A stretch of DNA of 64,000 bases, from contig DLJZ01000006.1 in the NCBI GenBank assembly GCA_002478865.1, positions 62,001 to 126,000 of the forward strand, written 5' to 3'. Positions within the stretch are counted from its first letter, which is position 1. Every line of letters begins with the position of its first letter. Under the pieces are notes generated by a model that had not been told where the DNA came from, made no database searches, and saw only the letters and a program-made list of their open reading frames with translations. Source of the stretch: Hungatella sp. UBA7603. GTDB taxonomy: Bacteria > Bacillota > Clostridia > Lachnospirales > Lachnospiraceae. Positions 7,889-15,464 of the stretch are shown here, piece by piece. The position numbers and the translations under genes were made by a program.

Positions 7889-7956
7889 GAAGGGAGATGC
7901 CGTTTGTTCACCAGTCAAAAAAGACATGGTTTCCTACGGCATCTCCCTTCTTCGTT
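7889..7956 (+). terminator. intra-operon hairpin between BMP and ATPase genes
   Basis: Perfect 15-bp arms GAAGGGAGATGCCGT (7889-7903) and ACGGCATCTCCCTTC (7936-7950), with further CCAGTC/GACATGG pairing inside, then TTCGTTTTT. It probably acts as a partial terminator or 3' mRNA stabiliser so that the binding protein is made in excess. Confidence 0.75.
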
Positions 7957-8034
7957 TTTCGATAAAAATTCGTTGCATATTTTAAAGAATTGGTACCGGG
8001 TCCCATAGTCAGGTACCGTAGTGAGGGGGATTTT

Positions 8035-9564
8035 ATGGACTATATTATTGAGATGCTACACATCACAAAGGAATTTCCCGGTATCATCGCCAACGATGAC
8101 ATTACACTGCAGTTAAAGAAAGGCGAGATACACGCCCTGCTTGGTGAAAACGGCGCAGGGAAATCCACTCTTATGAGTGTCTTATTTGGTCTATACCAGC
8201 CAGAAAAGGGCGTCATTAAGGTACGGGATAAGGAAGCAAAGATTACCGGACCAATGGATGCCAACACACTGGGAATTGGCATGGTTCATCAGCATTTTAA
8301 GCTGGTTGAAAATTTTACCGTACTGCAGAATATCGTTCTGGGTATGGAGACAACAAAGCGGGGCTTTTTAAAGATGGACGACGCCCGCAAAAAAGTAATG
8401 GAGTTAAGTGAAAAATACAAATTATTTGTCAATCCTGACGCTCTCATATCAGATATTACGGTAGGTATGCAGCAAAGGGTTGAGATTCTTAAAATGCTTT
8501 ACCGTGATAACGAAATCATGATTTTTGACGAACCAACTGCGGTTTTAACCCCTCAGGAGATCGATGAACTGATGCAGATTATGAGAGACCTTGTAAAAGA
8601 AGGAAAATCCATACTGTTCATCACTCACAAGCTCAATGAAATCAAGGCGGTTGCAGACCGTTGCAGCGTCCTGCGCCGCGGTAAATATATTGGAACAGTT
8701 GATGTAGCGGATACCTCAGCAGCAGAAATGTCTGAGATGATGGTAGGCCGTAAGGTAAATCTGACCGTTGAAAAAAAGCAGTCCTCTCCTGGTGATGTCG
8801 TGCTTGAAATTAAGGATCTTTCCGTGGAAGCAAAACGGGAAGGACAGAAAAAGAAACTGGTTAATGATGTTTCTTTTCATGTGAGCAGAGGCGAGATTGT
8901 CTGCATCGCAGGAATTGACGGAAACGGCCAGACAGAACTTATCCATGCAATTACAGGTATCTCTGATATGAGTTCTGGAACCGTTTCTATTAACGGGGAA
9001 GACATGTCCAAAAAGAGTATCCGTTATAAAAACACACATGGCCTGTCTCATATCCCGGAAGACCGCCACAAACATGGTCTGGTACTGGAATATAACCTGG
9101 CTTACAATGTGATTCTTCAAGAGTATTTTAAACCTGATTTTCAAAGTGGTACCTTTTTAAAGAATGATAAGATTTATGAATATGCAGAAAAACTGATTAA
9201 GGATTATGATATCCGTAGCAGTGAAGGTCCTTTTACCATCACGCGAAGTATGTCAGGCGGCAATCAGCAAAAGGCTATCGTTGCCAGAGAAATCTCTAAA
9301 TCTCCTGACATTCTTTTAGCCGTTCAGCCAACAAGAGGTCTTGATGTAGGTGCAATTGAGTACATTCACAATCAGTTGATTAAGCAGAGAGACGCAGGTG
9401 CTGCTATCTTATTAGTTTCTCTTGAATTAGATGAGGTAATGAATTTAAGCGACCGAATATTAGTCATGTTTGAAGGCGAGATAGTCGCTGACTTAGATCC
9501 TAAGAGTGTAACAGTTCAGGAACTGGGTCTTTACATGGCAGGCGCAAAGAAAGAAGGTGAGTAG
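8035..9564 (+). CDS. nucleoside ABC transporter ATPase (tandem nucleotide-binding domains)
   Basis: 509 residues from ATG 8035, which follows GAGGGGGA; an upstream in-frame TTG at 7990 lacks a ribosome site. Two ABC domains: the first has Walker A GENGAGKST (about 38-46), the degenerate signature ITVGMQQRVEIL and Walker B IMIFDEPTAVL; the second has degenerate Walker A GIDGNGQTE and signature MSGGNQQKA. This double layout is typical of sugar and nucleoside importers of the RbsA/YufO type. It powers uptake through the two permeases encoded next; all four genes are on the plus strand with little spacing. Confidence 0.93.
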   Translation: MDYIIEMLHITKEFPGIIANDDITLQLKKGEIHALLGENGAGKSTLMSVLFGLYQPEKGVIKVRDKEAKITGPMDANTLGIGMVHQHFKLVENFTVLQNIVLGMETTKRGFLKMDDARKKVMELSEKYKLFVNPDALISDITVGMQQRVEILKMLYRDNEIMIFDEPTAVLTPQEIDELMQIMRDLVKEGKSILFITHKLNEIKAVADRCSVLRRGKYIGTVDVADTSAAEMSEMMVGRKVNLTVEKKQSSPGDVVLEIKDLSVEAKREGQKKKLVNDVSFHVSRGEIVCIAGIDGNGQTELIHAITGISDMSSGTVSINGEDMSKKSIRYKNTHGLSHIPEDRHKHGLVLEYNLAYNVILQEYFKPDFQSGTFLKNDKIYEYAEKLIKDYDIRSSEGPFTITRSMSGGNQQKAIVAREISKSPDILLAVQPTRGLDVGAIEYIHNQLIKQRDAGAAILLVSLELDEVMNLSDRILVMFEGEIVADLDPKSVTVQELGLYMAGAKKEGE

Positions 9565-9566
9565 TC

Positions 9567-10676
9567 ATGAAACAAAAATCAACAAAGAATTATACTGGCA
9601 TCCTCTCTTCCATTTTTGCCATTGTTTTAGGACTGATCGTAGGTCTTATCGTCTTGTTTTTCTGCAATGCACAACAGGCACTTCCGGGATTTGCAACGAT
9701 TTTAACCGGCGCATTTACCCATGGTGCAAAAGGTGTTGGCCAGGTGTTTTATTATGCCACTCCTATTATTTTAACCGGTCTATCCGTAGGGTTTGCATTT
9801 AAAACCGGTCTTTTTAACATTGGAACTCCAGGACAGTTTATCGTAGGTGGATTTGGTGCGGTATACGTGGGAATCCTCTTCACCTCTTTGGGACCAGTTC
9901 ACTGGATCGCAGCTCTTCTTACCAGCGTTGCTTTTGGCGCATTATGGGGACTTGTTCCAGGACTTTTAAAAGCTTATTTCAACGTAAATGAGGTTATTGC
10001 TTCTATTATGATGAACTATACCGGAATGTATCTGGTAAACTGGATCACAAAAAGCTACAAACCACTGTTTAACAACCTGCGCAATGAATCCCGCAATGTG
10101 GCAGCTTCTGCTAATATTCCAAAGATGGGTCTTGATAAGATCTTTCCAGGCTCCAGTGTCAATGGAGGCATCATCATTGCAATCCTAGTCGTGATTTTAA
10201 TCTGGCTAATCTTAAATAAGACTACCTTTGGTTATGAATTGAAGGCGGTAGGCTTTAACCGAGACGCCAGCAAATATGCCGGTATCGATGAGAAAAAGAG
10301 CATTATTTTTTCTATGATGATCGCAGGTGCTATCGCAGGTCTTGCAGGAGGCTTACTGTATCTGGCTGGAACTGGAAAACATATTGAGATCAAAGATGTA
10401 CTTCCTTCGGAAGGATTTACTGGAATCTCCGTGGCATTGCTTGCCTTAAATAATCCAATCGGTATTCTTTTCTCCGGTATCTTTATTGCTTACTTAACGG
10501 CTGGTGGATTCTATCTACAGTTGTTTGAATTTTCAACGGAAATTATCGATATTATCGTAGCTGTTATTATTTACTTTAGTGCCTTTGCTTTAATGGTGAA
10601 ACTTTTAATTAACAAAATTAATGGCAGAAAGGCAACCATATCAGAAAAATCTAAGGAAGGAGGAAAGAAATCATGA
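9567..10676 (+). CDS. nucleoside ABC transporter permease 1
   Basis: 369 residues with eight or more hydrophobic segments, of the BPD_transp_2 type (YufP-like). Conserved features include FKTGLFNIGTPGQFIVGGF and NVNEVIASIMMNYTGMYLVNW, and GFNRDASKYAGIDEKK before the last helices. It begins two bases after the ATPase stop codon and overlaps the next permease by four bases (ATGA), showing tight translational coupling. It forms half of the membrane channel of the BMP transporter. Confidence 0.92.
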   Translation: MKQKSTKNYTGILSSIFAIVLGLIVGLIVLFFCNAQQALPGFATILTGAFTHGAKGVGQVFYYATPIILTGLSVGFAFKTGLFNIGTPGQFIVGGFGAVYVGILFTSLGPVHWIAALLTSVAFGALWGLVPGLLKAYFNVNEVIASIMMNYTGMYLVNWITKSYKPLFNNLRNESRNVAASANIPKMGLDKIFPGSSVNGGIIIAILVVILIWLILNKTTFGYELKAVGFNRDASKYAGIDEKKSIIFSMMIAGAIAGLAGGLLYLAGTGKHIEIKDVLPSEGFTGISVALLALNNPIGILFSGIFIAYLTAGGFYLQLFEFSTEIIDIIVAVIIYFSAFALMVKLLINKINGRKATISEKSKEGGKKS

Positions 10677-11626
10677 ATGTAGTTTATTTTATCTTCCAAC
10701 AGACCATGTATTTCATGATCCCCCTTATGATCGTAGCTTTGGGTGCTATGTTTTCAGAACGAAGCGGAATTATTAATATCGCTTTAGAAGGAATCATGAC
10801 CATGGGTGCTTTTACTGGAGTTCTGTTTTTAAGCTTAACAGGCGGCAACTTTAGTGGCCAAGGTCAGCTTCTTATTGCAGCGGTAATCTCCATGGCTACT
10901 GGTATGGTATTTTCTCTCTTCCATGCCTACGCTTCCATTAACATGAAATCGGATCAGGTTATCAGTGGTACTGCTCTTAACATGTTTGCACCTGCATTTG
11001 CCATCTTTGTGGCACGTGTTATCCAGGGCGTTCAGCAGGTACCTTTTAGCAATACCTTCCGTATTGTCTCTGTACCAGTGTTAGGAAAGATTCCTTTTCT
11101 CGGGCCTCTTCTGTTCCAAAATGCTTATATTACTACCTATATAGGAATTGCTATCTTTGTTTTATCCTATGTAGTACTTTATAAAACCAGATTTGGTCTT
11201 AGACTTCGTTCCTGTGGTGAGCACCCTCAGGCAGCTGATGCGGCTGGTATTAATGTTTATCGCATGCAATATGCTGGCGTACTCATTTCAGGCGCTCTAG
11301 GTGGTCTTGGTGGACTTGTGTTCGTGGTTCCAACCTCCACAAACTTTAATGCCGATGTTGCTGGTTACGGTTTCTTAGCCTTAGCAGTATTGATCTTTGG
11401 ACAATGGAAGCCAGTCAACATCATGTTTGCCTCCCTGTTCTTTGGACTGATGAAGGCAGTGGCATCTGCTTATTCCGGAATCCCATTCTTACACGACCTG
11501 GGAATTCCAAGCTACTTCTACAAGATGGTACCTTATATCATCACACTGATTGTATTAATCTTTACCTCCAGAAACTCTCAGGCTCCTAAGGCAGAGGGTA
11601 TTCCTTATGATAAAGGGCAGAGATAA
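10673..11626 (+). CDS. nucleoside ABC transporter permease 2
   Basis: 317 residues, a YufQ-like BPD_transp_2 permease. It has the family block ALGAMFSERSGIINIALEGIM near the N-terminus, KSDQVISGTALNMFAPAFA and the cytoplasmic loop RSCGEHPQAADAAGINVYRMQ. It overlaps the previous permease by four bases and is the last gene of the operon. A bidirectional hairpin terminator lies about 80 bp downstream. Confidence 0.92.
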   Translation: MNVVYFIFQQTMYFMIPLMIVALGAMFSERSGIINIALEGIMTMGAFTGVLFLSLTGGNFSGQGQLLIAAVISMATGMVFSLFHAYASINMKSDQVISGTALNMFAPAFAIFVARVIQGVQQVPFSNTFRIVSVPVLGKIPFLGPLLFQNAYITTYIGIAIFVLSYVVLYKTRFGLRLRSCGEHPQAADAAGINVYRMQYAGVLISGALGGLGGLVFVVPTSTNFNADVAGYGFLALAVLIFGQWKPVNIMFASLFFGLMKAVASAYSGIPFLHDLGIPSYFYKMVPYIITLIVLIFTSRNSQAPKAEGIPYDKGQR

Positions 11627-11707
11627 AAGATTAGTGGTGGTAGTAGGAACTGGTATTAGCGGTTTATGGTTTTAGCCGTTTACGATTTTAATTGAATGAT
11701 AAGAAAG

Positions 11708-11752
11708 AAGAACCTTGGAATGTCTTTTTAGACAACCCAAGGTTCTTTTTTG
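11708..11752. terminator. bidirectional terminator, two-stem hairpin element copy 2
   Basis: AAGAACCTTGG (11708-11718) pairs with CCAAGGTTCTT (11737-11747); inside, TGTCT (11721-11725) pairs with AGACA (11730-11734). T-rich sequence follows on the plus strand and on the minus strand. It separates the converging transporter operon and the first cell-wall-binding gene. Confidence 0.8.
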
Positions 11753-11768
11753 TGTGATTTGTTCCTAT

Positions 11769-12224
11769 TTAGCGAACACCTATTTTTTTGCCCCGTCTGA
11801 TGGTACCGTCACTGTTCCATTCAGTATAGACGTATGGACCACCGTCTGTAGTGCCACTTTCCGTAAAGGTATGCATGGAATCATTGTAGATATAAGGACC
11901 GGTTACCATCTTTAAGCTATTGGTGTTAAAGTAATAGACATTGCCGTTAATCTTCATGATTCCACCATTAAGTTCACCGGTGTCAGACGCATAATACCAG
12001 GTGTTATCTCTTTGAATCCATCCGGTACGCAAAAGCTGATCATTGCCAAAGAAAAACCAATGGCTTTTATAATTGACCCAATTGTTGGTGCAATAATCCC
12101 CAGATCCCCACTGGTACTTTACCCCCTGCGGTGTGGTCACAAATCCTTCCGCAAATGAAGACATTGCGCTTCCTATGGACAAGACCATAGATAATGCTGT
12201 AACTACTAAATACTTTTTTTTCAT
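11769..12224 (-). CDS. small secreted cell-wall-binding-repeat protein, paralog A
   Basis: 151 residues: a signal peptide ending near SSFAEG (about residue 26), then aromatic and glycine-rich repeats of the choline/glucan-binding type, for example TGWIQRDNTWYYASDTGE and GGIMKINGNVYYFNT. Such repeats bind wall polymers, so the product is probably exported and attached to the envelope. No catalytic domain is visible. Start ATG follows AAGGAGG. It is a tandem paralog of the 12612-13067 gene with the same length; both end in an arginine after a KK(I/V)G tail. Confidence 0.75.
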   Translation of the reverse strand: MKKKYLVVTALSMVLSIGSAMSSFAEGFVTTPQGVKYQWGSGDYCTNNWVNYKSHWFFFGNDQLLRTGWIQRDNTWYYASDTGELNGGIMKINGNVYYFNTNSLKMVTGPYIYNDSMHTFTESGTTDGGPYVYTEWNSDGTIRRGKKIGVR

Positions 12225-12524
12225 AGGTTAAACCTCCTTCTAAATGCAATTGCATTTGGATTTAGCTAAAGTATATAACTGGGTCAATTTGAAGTCAACG
12301 ATGTTTAGGTAAACGTAAAGATTAGTAAATCTTTTGTAAATATTTGACAGTAAAAGTATATATCCTTAAGAAAACTGTAAATATTTTCCTTTCGCGCAAT
12401 AAATCATACAATAACTCAGACCAGAATTTTTTGCTCCATATCATTCTTCAGACTTAGCAAATTGACTGTTGTAAAATAAATTGGTATTAGTCATTTATGG
12501 TATAGAAATGCTTATGATTTTAAA
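12225..12524. other. intergenic region upstream of paralog A
   Basis: Contains the leftward promoter region of paralog A and a perfect 16-bp palindrome AAATGCAATTGCATTT at 12242-12257, just upstream of the ribosome site, possibly a regulator site. No gene is seen. Confidence 0.5.
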
Positions 12525-12568
12525 AAAACCTTGGAAATGTCTTTGAGACAAACCAAGGTTCTTTTTTT
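12525..12568. terminator. terminator, two-stem hairpin element copy 3
   Basis: AACCTTGG (12527-12534) pairs with CCAAGGTT (12553-12560); TGTCT (12538-12542) pairs with AGACA (12546-12550). T tracts flank it on both strands. It ends the paralog B gene and closely matches copy 2. Confidence 0.78.
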
Positions 12569-12611
12569 ACATTTTTTAATTGATACGATTTAAAAGGCCT
12601 GATGATCCGAC

Positions 12612-13067
12612 TTAACGAATACCAACTTTTTTGCCCTGTCTGATGGTGCCGTCACTGTTCCATTCTGTATAGACGTATGGGCCACCGTCAGTAGCTCCAT
12701 TTTCAGTTAAGTTATATGTATTACCATTGTAGGTGTAAGGGCCGGTTACCATTTTCAGGGAACTGGTGTTAAAGTAGTAGACATTGTCATTGATCTTCAT
12801 GATTCCCCCCTCAAGCTCACCAGTATCAGTTGAATAATACCAAGTGTTATCCCTTTGAATCCATCCGGTACGCATAAGCTGGTCATTGCCAAAGAAGAAC
12901 CAATGGTCTTTGTAGTTGACCCAGTTATTCGTGCAGTAATCGCCAGATCCCCATTGGTACTTTACCCCTTGTTGTGTACTTACAAATCCTTGTGCATATG
13001 AGGACATAGCACTGCCTATAGATAAAGCCATTGTTAATGCTGTAACTATTGAATATTTTATTTTCAT
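12612..13067 (-). CDS. small secreted cell-wall-binding-repeat protein, paralog B
   Basis: 151 residues from ATG 13067, which is 9 bases after AAGGAG; an in-frame ATG at 13076 lies directly against that site and is unlikely. Signal peptide with cleavage near SSYAQG, then the same repeat layout as paralog A (TGWIQRDNTWYYSTDTGE, GGIMKINDNVYYFNT, GGPYVYTEWNSDGTIRQG). By eye about four fifths of residues match paralog A, so this is a tandem duplication that also carried the terminator hairpin. Function unknown beyond probable wall attachment. Confidence 0.75.
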   Translation of the reverse strand: MKIKYSIVTALTMALSIGSAMSSYAQGFVSTQQGVKYQWGSGDYCTNNWVNYKDHWFFFGNDQLMRTGWIQRDNTWYYSTDTGELEGGIMKINDNVYYFNTSSLKMVTGPYTYNGNTYNLTENGATDGGPYVYTEWNSDGTIRQGKKVGIR

Positions 13068-13323
13068 AGATGACATCTCCTTATAAATATATTGTTTATT
13101 TTTTTATCTAACTTGAGTATACACCCAAATTCACATAAAGTCAATAAAGTTTATTCATTCATGACAATTAATAAAATAGTTACAGTATTTTGAAATCTCA
13201 AATATGTATCTTTCATAAGTCTGAATATTATTTAATTTCAGTACAATATAATATACAATCTTCTGGTTAGGGGTATTTTTATATCACTTCATTCTTTAAA
13301 GTCTCTTATGTACTCTTAAATTT

Positions 13324-14286
13324 CTATTCCCTGATTACTGGATCATTCACTGGCCAGTCAGGTGTCCTTCCGGAAAGCACCAGATCGATCTGAGATGCAG
13401 CCTGGACTGCCATTTTGATCATGCACTCTTTGGTATTGGAAGCCATATGTGGAGTGACGACTGCATTCTCCATAGTGAGTAAGGGATTTTCTCTAGCTGG
13501 GGGCTCCTGTTCCAGTACATCGGTAAACACACCGGCTATTTTATTCTGTTCCAGTGCCTCAATTAAATCCGCCTCACGAACCACTTCACCGCGGGCACAG
13601 TTGATTAAATATGAAGTGTCTTTCATCATGTCAAATTCCCTGGCTCCCACTATTCCATTGGTTTCTTCGTTGAGAGGGATGTGCAAGGAAATAAAATCTG
13701 ACTCTTGAAATATTTGTTCCCAATCTACTAAGGTCACATAGTCAGGTACCGTTTCTTTTGCAGCGTGGGGAGCATATGCGATTACTCTCATGTCGAATGC
13801 CAGGCTGGCTTTTCTCGCAACTTCTTTTCCAATGCGACCCAGCCCAATGATTCCCAGCGTTTTTTGATATAGATCCACGCCTTTATGGCTGTTCCTAAAA
13901 TTGAAATCCCCTTCTTTTAATGCTTTATTTAACAAAAACGTTCTTTTGGCCGCCGCCAGGATTGCACCGATAGTAAACTCTGCTACGGTATTTGTTGTGG
14001 AATCCGGTGCATTGGTGACCCATATCCCTAGTTCACTTGCCGCCTGAATATCCACATTATTATATCCTGCACCATGCCTTGCCACTACACGTAAGTGCTT
14101 ACCTGCCGCCAGCACTGCCTGACTGATTTTAGCCATGCGAAGAAGGATGGCATCGCAATCTGCCACATCACGCATTAAATCCGCCTCTGTTATTCCGCTT
14201 CCCATCTTAATTTCATATCCCCGTTCCAGCAGAAATTCCTTTCCTTCTGCTGCAATATCCTGTGGAATCAATACTTTATAGCTCAT
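13324..14286 (-). CDS. D-isomer-specific 2-hydroxyacid dehydrogenase
   Basis: 320 residues from ATG 14286, preceded by AAGGAG; the longer frame to 14349 lacks such a site. NAD-dependent reduction of a 2-keto acid, related to phosphoglycerate dehydrogenase and hydroxypyruvate reductase. Visible: the Rossmann motif GLGRIG (148-153), catalytic Arg232 (NCARGEVV), Glu261 (EQEPP) and His280 (TPHMASN), in the usual order. There is no ACT domain, so it is not a full-length serine-pathway enzyme. It is the last gene of the mannan-type operon, 41 bp after the CE17-like esterase, but its substrate there is not evident. Confidence 0.88.
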   Translation of the reverse strand: MSYKVLIPQDIAAEGKEFLLERGYEIKMGSGITEADLMRDVADCDAILLRMAKISQAVLAAGKHLRVVARHGAGYNNVDIQAASELGIWVTNAPDSTTNTVAEFTIGAILAAAKRTFLLNKALKEGDFNFRNSHKGVDLYQKTLGIIGLGRIGKEVARKASLAFDMRVIAYAPHAAKETVPDYVTLVDWEQIFQESDFISLHIPLNEETNGIVGAREFDMMKDTSYLINCARGEVVREADLIEALEQNKIAGVFTDVLEQEPPARENPLLTMENAVVTPHMASNTKECMIKMAVQAASQIDLVLSGRTPDWPVNDPVIRE

Positions 14287-14327
14287 GGCAAACACTCCTT
14301 TTTTCTGCCATTTTACTACATCAGAAT

Positions 14328-15464
14328 CTATCTGTCCATTGGAATGCATTGCATGCCTTCGTCCCCTGACTGGATTAGGGAAACCAAATAAAAGGGGGTA
14401 TCTTTTTCCCCCACTTCATTTATAATCTCGATCTCAATTACATGCTTTCCTGGTTTTCCATGGTGAAGAAGGGTGGTTATAGCCAGAGAGTCCCCCCAGT
14501 CCTCATTAAAATTCCCATCAAGAATCACTTTATGATCTCGGTCTCCATCAAGATATACCGCTGCCACTGGCGCAGGCTTATTTACGGTTCTTCGATACTG
14601 TATCCCCAGGCAGCTTCCTTTTACCTCGAACCCGATGCGGTTTCCTATACGGAAACCAATCCAGCCTCCTTTAAAGACATCCGTTACTCCATTTTTTATG
14701 GAAGAATCCGGTATAAATCCGTTGCAATAGAGAGGGCTTATGTTATTCTGAATCCGACTGGCTTTTCTATAGCTGCAATCCGTCAAAGCAGGTGGTAGAG
14801 CTTCCCGGCCTGTTTTCTCTATTACATTAAGCTGCATCCTCCTTATTTCCTCCAGAGCCTGGGTAATTAAGTCAGCAATTCTTCTATGCCCTTCATCATT
14901 TGGGTGCAACCCATCTAAAGTTATCTGATTTAGATTCTTTTTACCGTCTAATATGTCCTGATAAAGAGTTTCTTTTACAGATACGTAAGGAATTAAGTAA
15001 TGGTCCAGGATTTTTTTATGACGTTCAAATGCTGATCTTCCATCGTCATAATATTCATTGCAAAGAGCCATGACACCGAGGCTTGAGGGATGGGATAATA
15101 TTCTTAGAATCAGACTTTCATATGTTTCCATGAAAAAATCCGTATTCTCATCGTTTACCGTAAAATCTAAAATAATAAAATCAGGACTGTATTTAAGAAC
15201 ATCTTCCTGGACCCTGACAGCACCAAATAAAGAACTGGTGCCTCCAATTCCAGCATTGATATAAGTAAAGCTGGCATCGGGAAATGTTTTCTTCCACCAC
15301 TCATATACCAGATACGCATAACAGAAGGTTGGCATGGAGGCTAAGGATCCCTGTGTGATAGAACCCCCGAGAAATGCCAGCACTACATTCTTTCCCTGCT
15401 CAGCTTTTTTCGCTGCCCTTATAATTCCCTCAGGATTTCCCAAATAAGTTCCCCGTAATTTCAT
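14328..15464 (-). CDS. SGNH acetylesterase with C-terminal beta domain, CE17-like
   Basis: 378 residues. The N-terminal half is an SGNH/GDSL hydrolase: block I FLGGSITQG (Ser35), block II GGTSS (about 75), block III FTVNDEN (Asn104) and block V DGLHPNDEGH (Asp184, His187). Residues from about 230 look like a beta-sandwich carbohydrate-binding module. This two-domain layout and the locus resemble Roseburia CE17, which removes acetyl groups from manno-oligosaccharides. It starts inside the end of the phosphomutase gene (35-bp overlap), with GCAGGAGG upstream. Cytoplasmic: no signal peptide. A different acyl substrate remains possible. Confidence 0.72.
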   Translation of the reverse strand: MKLRGTYLGNPEGIIRAAKKAEQGKNVVLAFLGGSITQGSLASMPTFCYAYLVYEWWKKTFPDASFTYINAGIGGTSSLFGAVRVQEDVLKYSPDFIILDFTVNDENTDFFMETYESLILRILSHPSSLGVMALCNEYYDDGRSAFERHKKILDHYLIPYVSVKETLYQDILDGKKNLNQITLDGLHPNDEGHRRIADLITQALEEIRRMQLNVIEKTGREALPPALTDCSYRKASRIQNNISPLYCNGFIPDSSIKNGVTDVFKGGWIGFRIGNRIGFEVKGSCLGIQYRRTVNKPAPVAAVYLDGDRDHKVILDGNFNEDWGDSLAITTLLHHGKPGKHVIEIEIINEVGEKDTPFYLVSLIQSGDEGMQCIPMDR

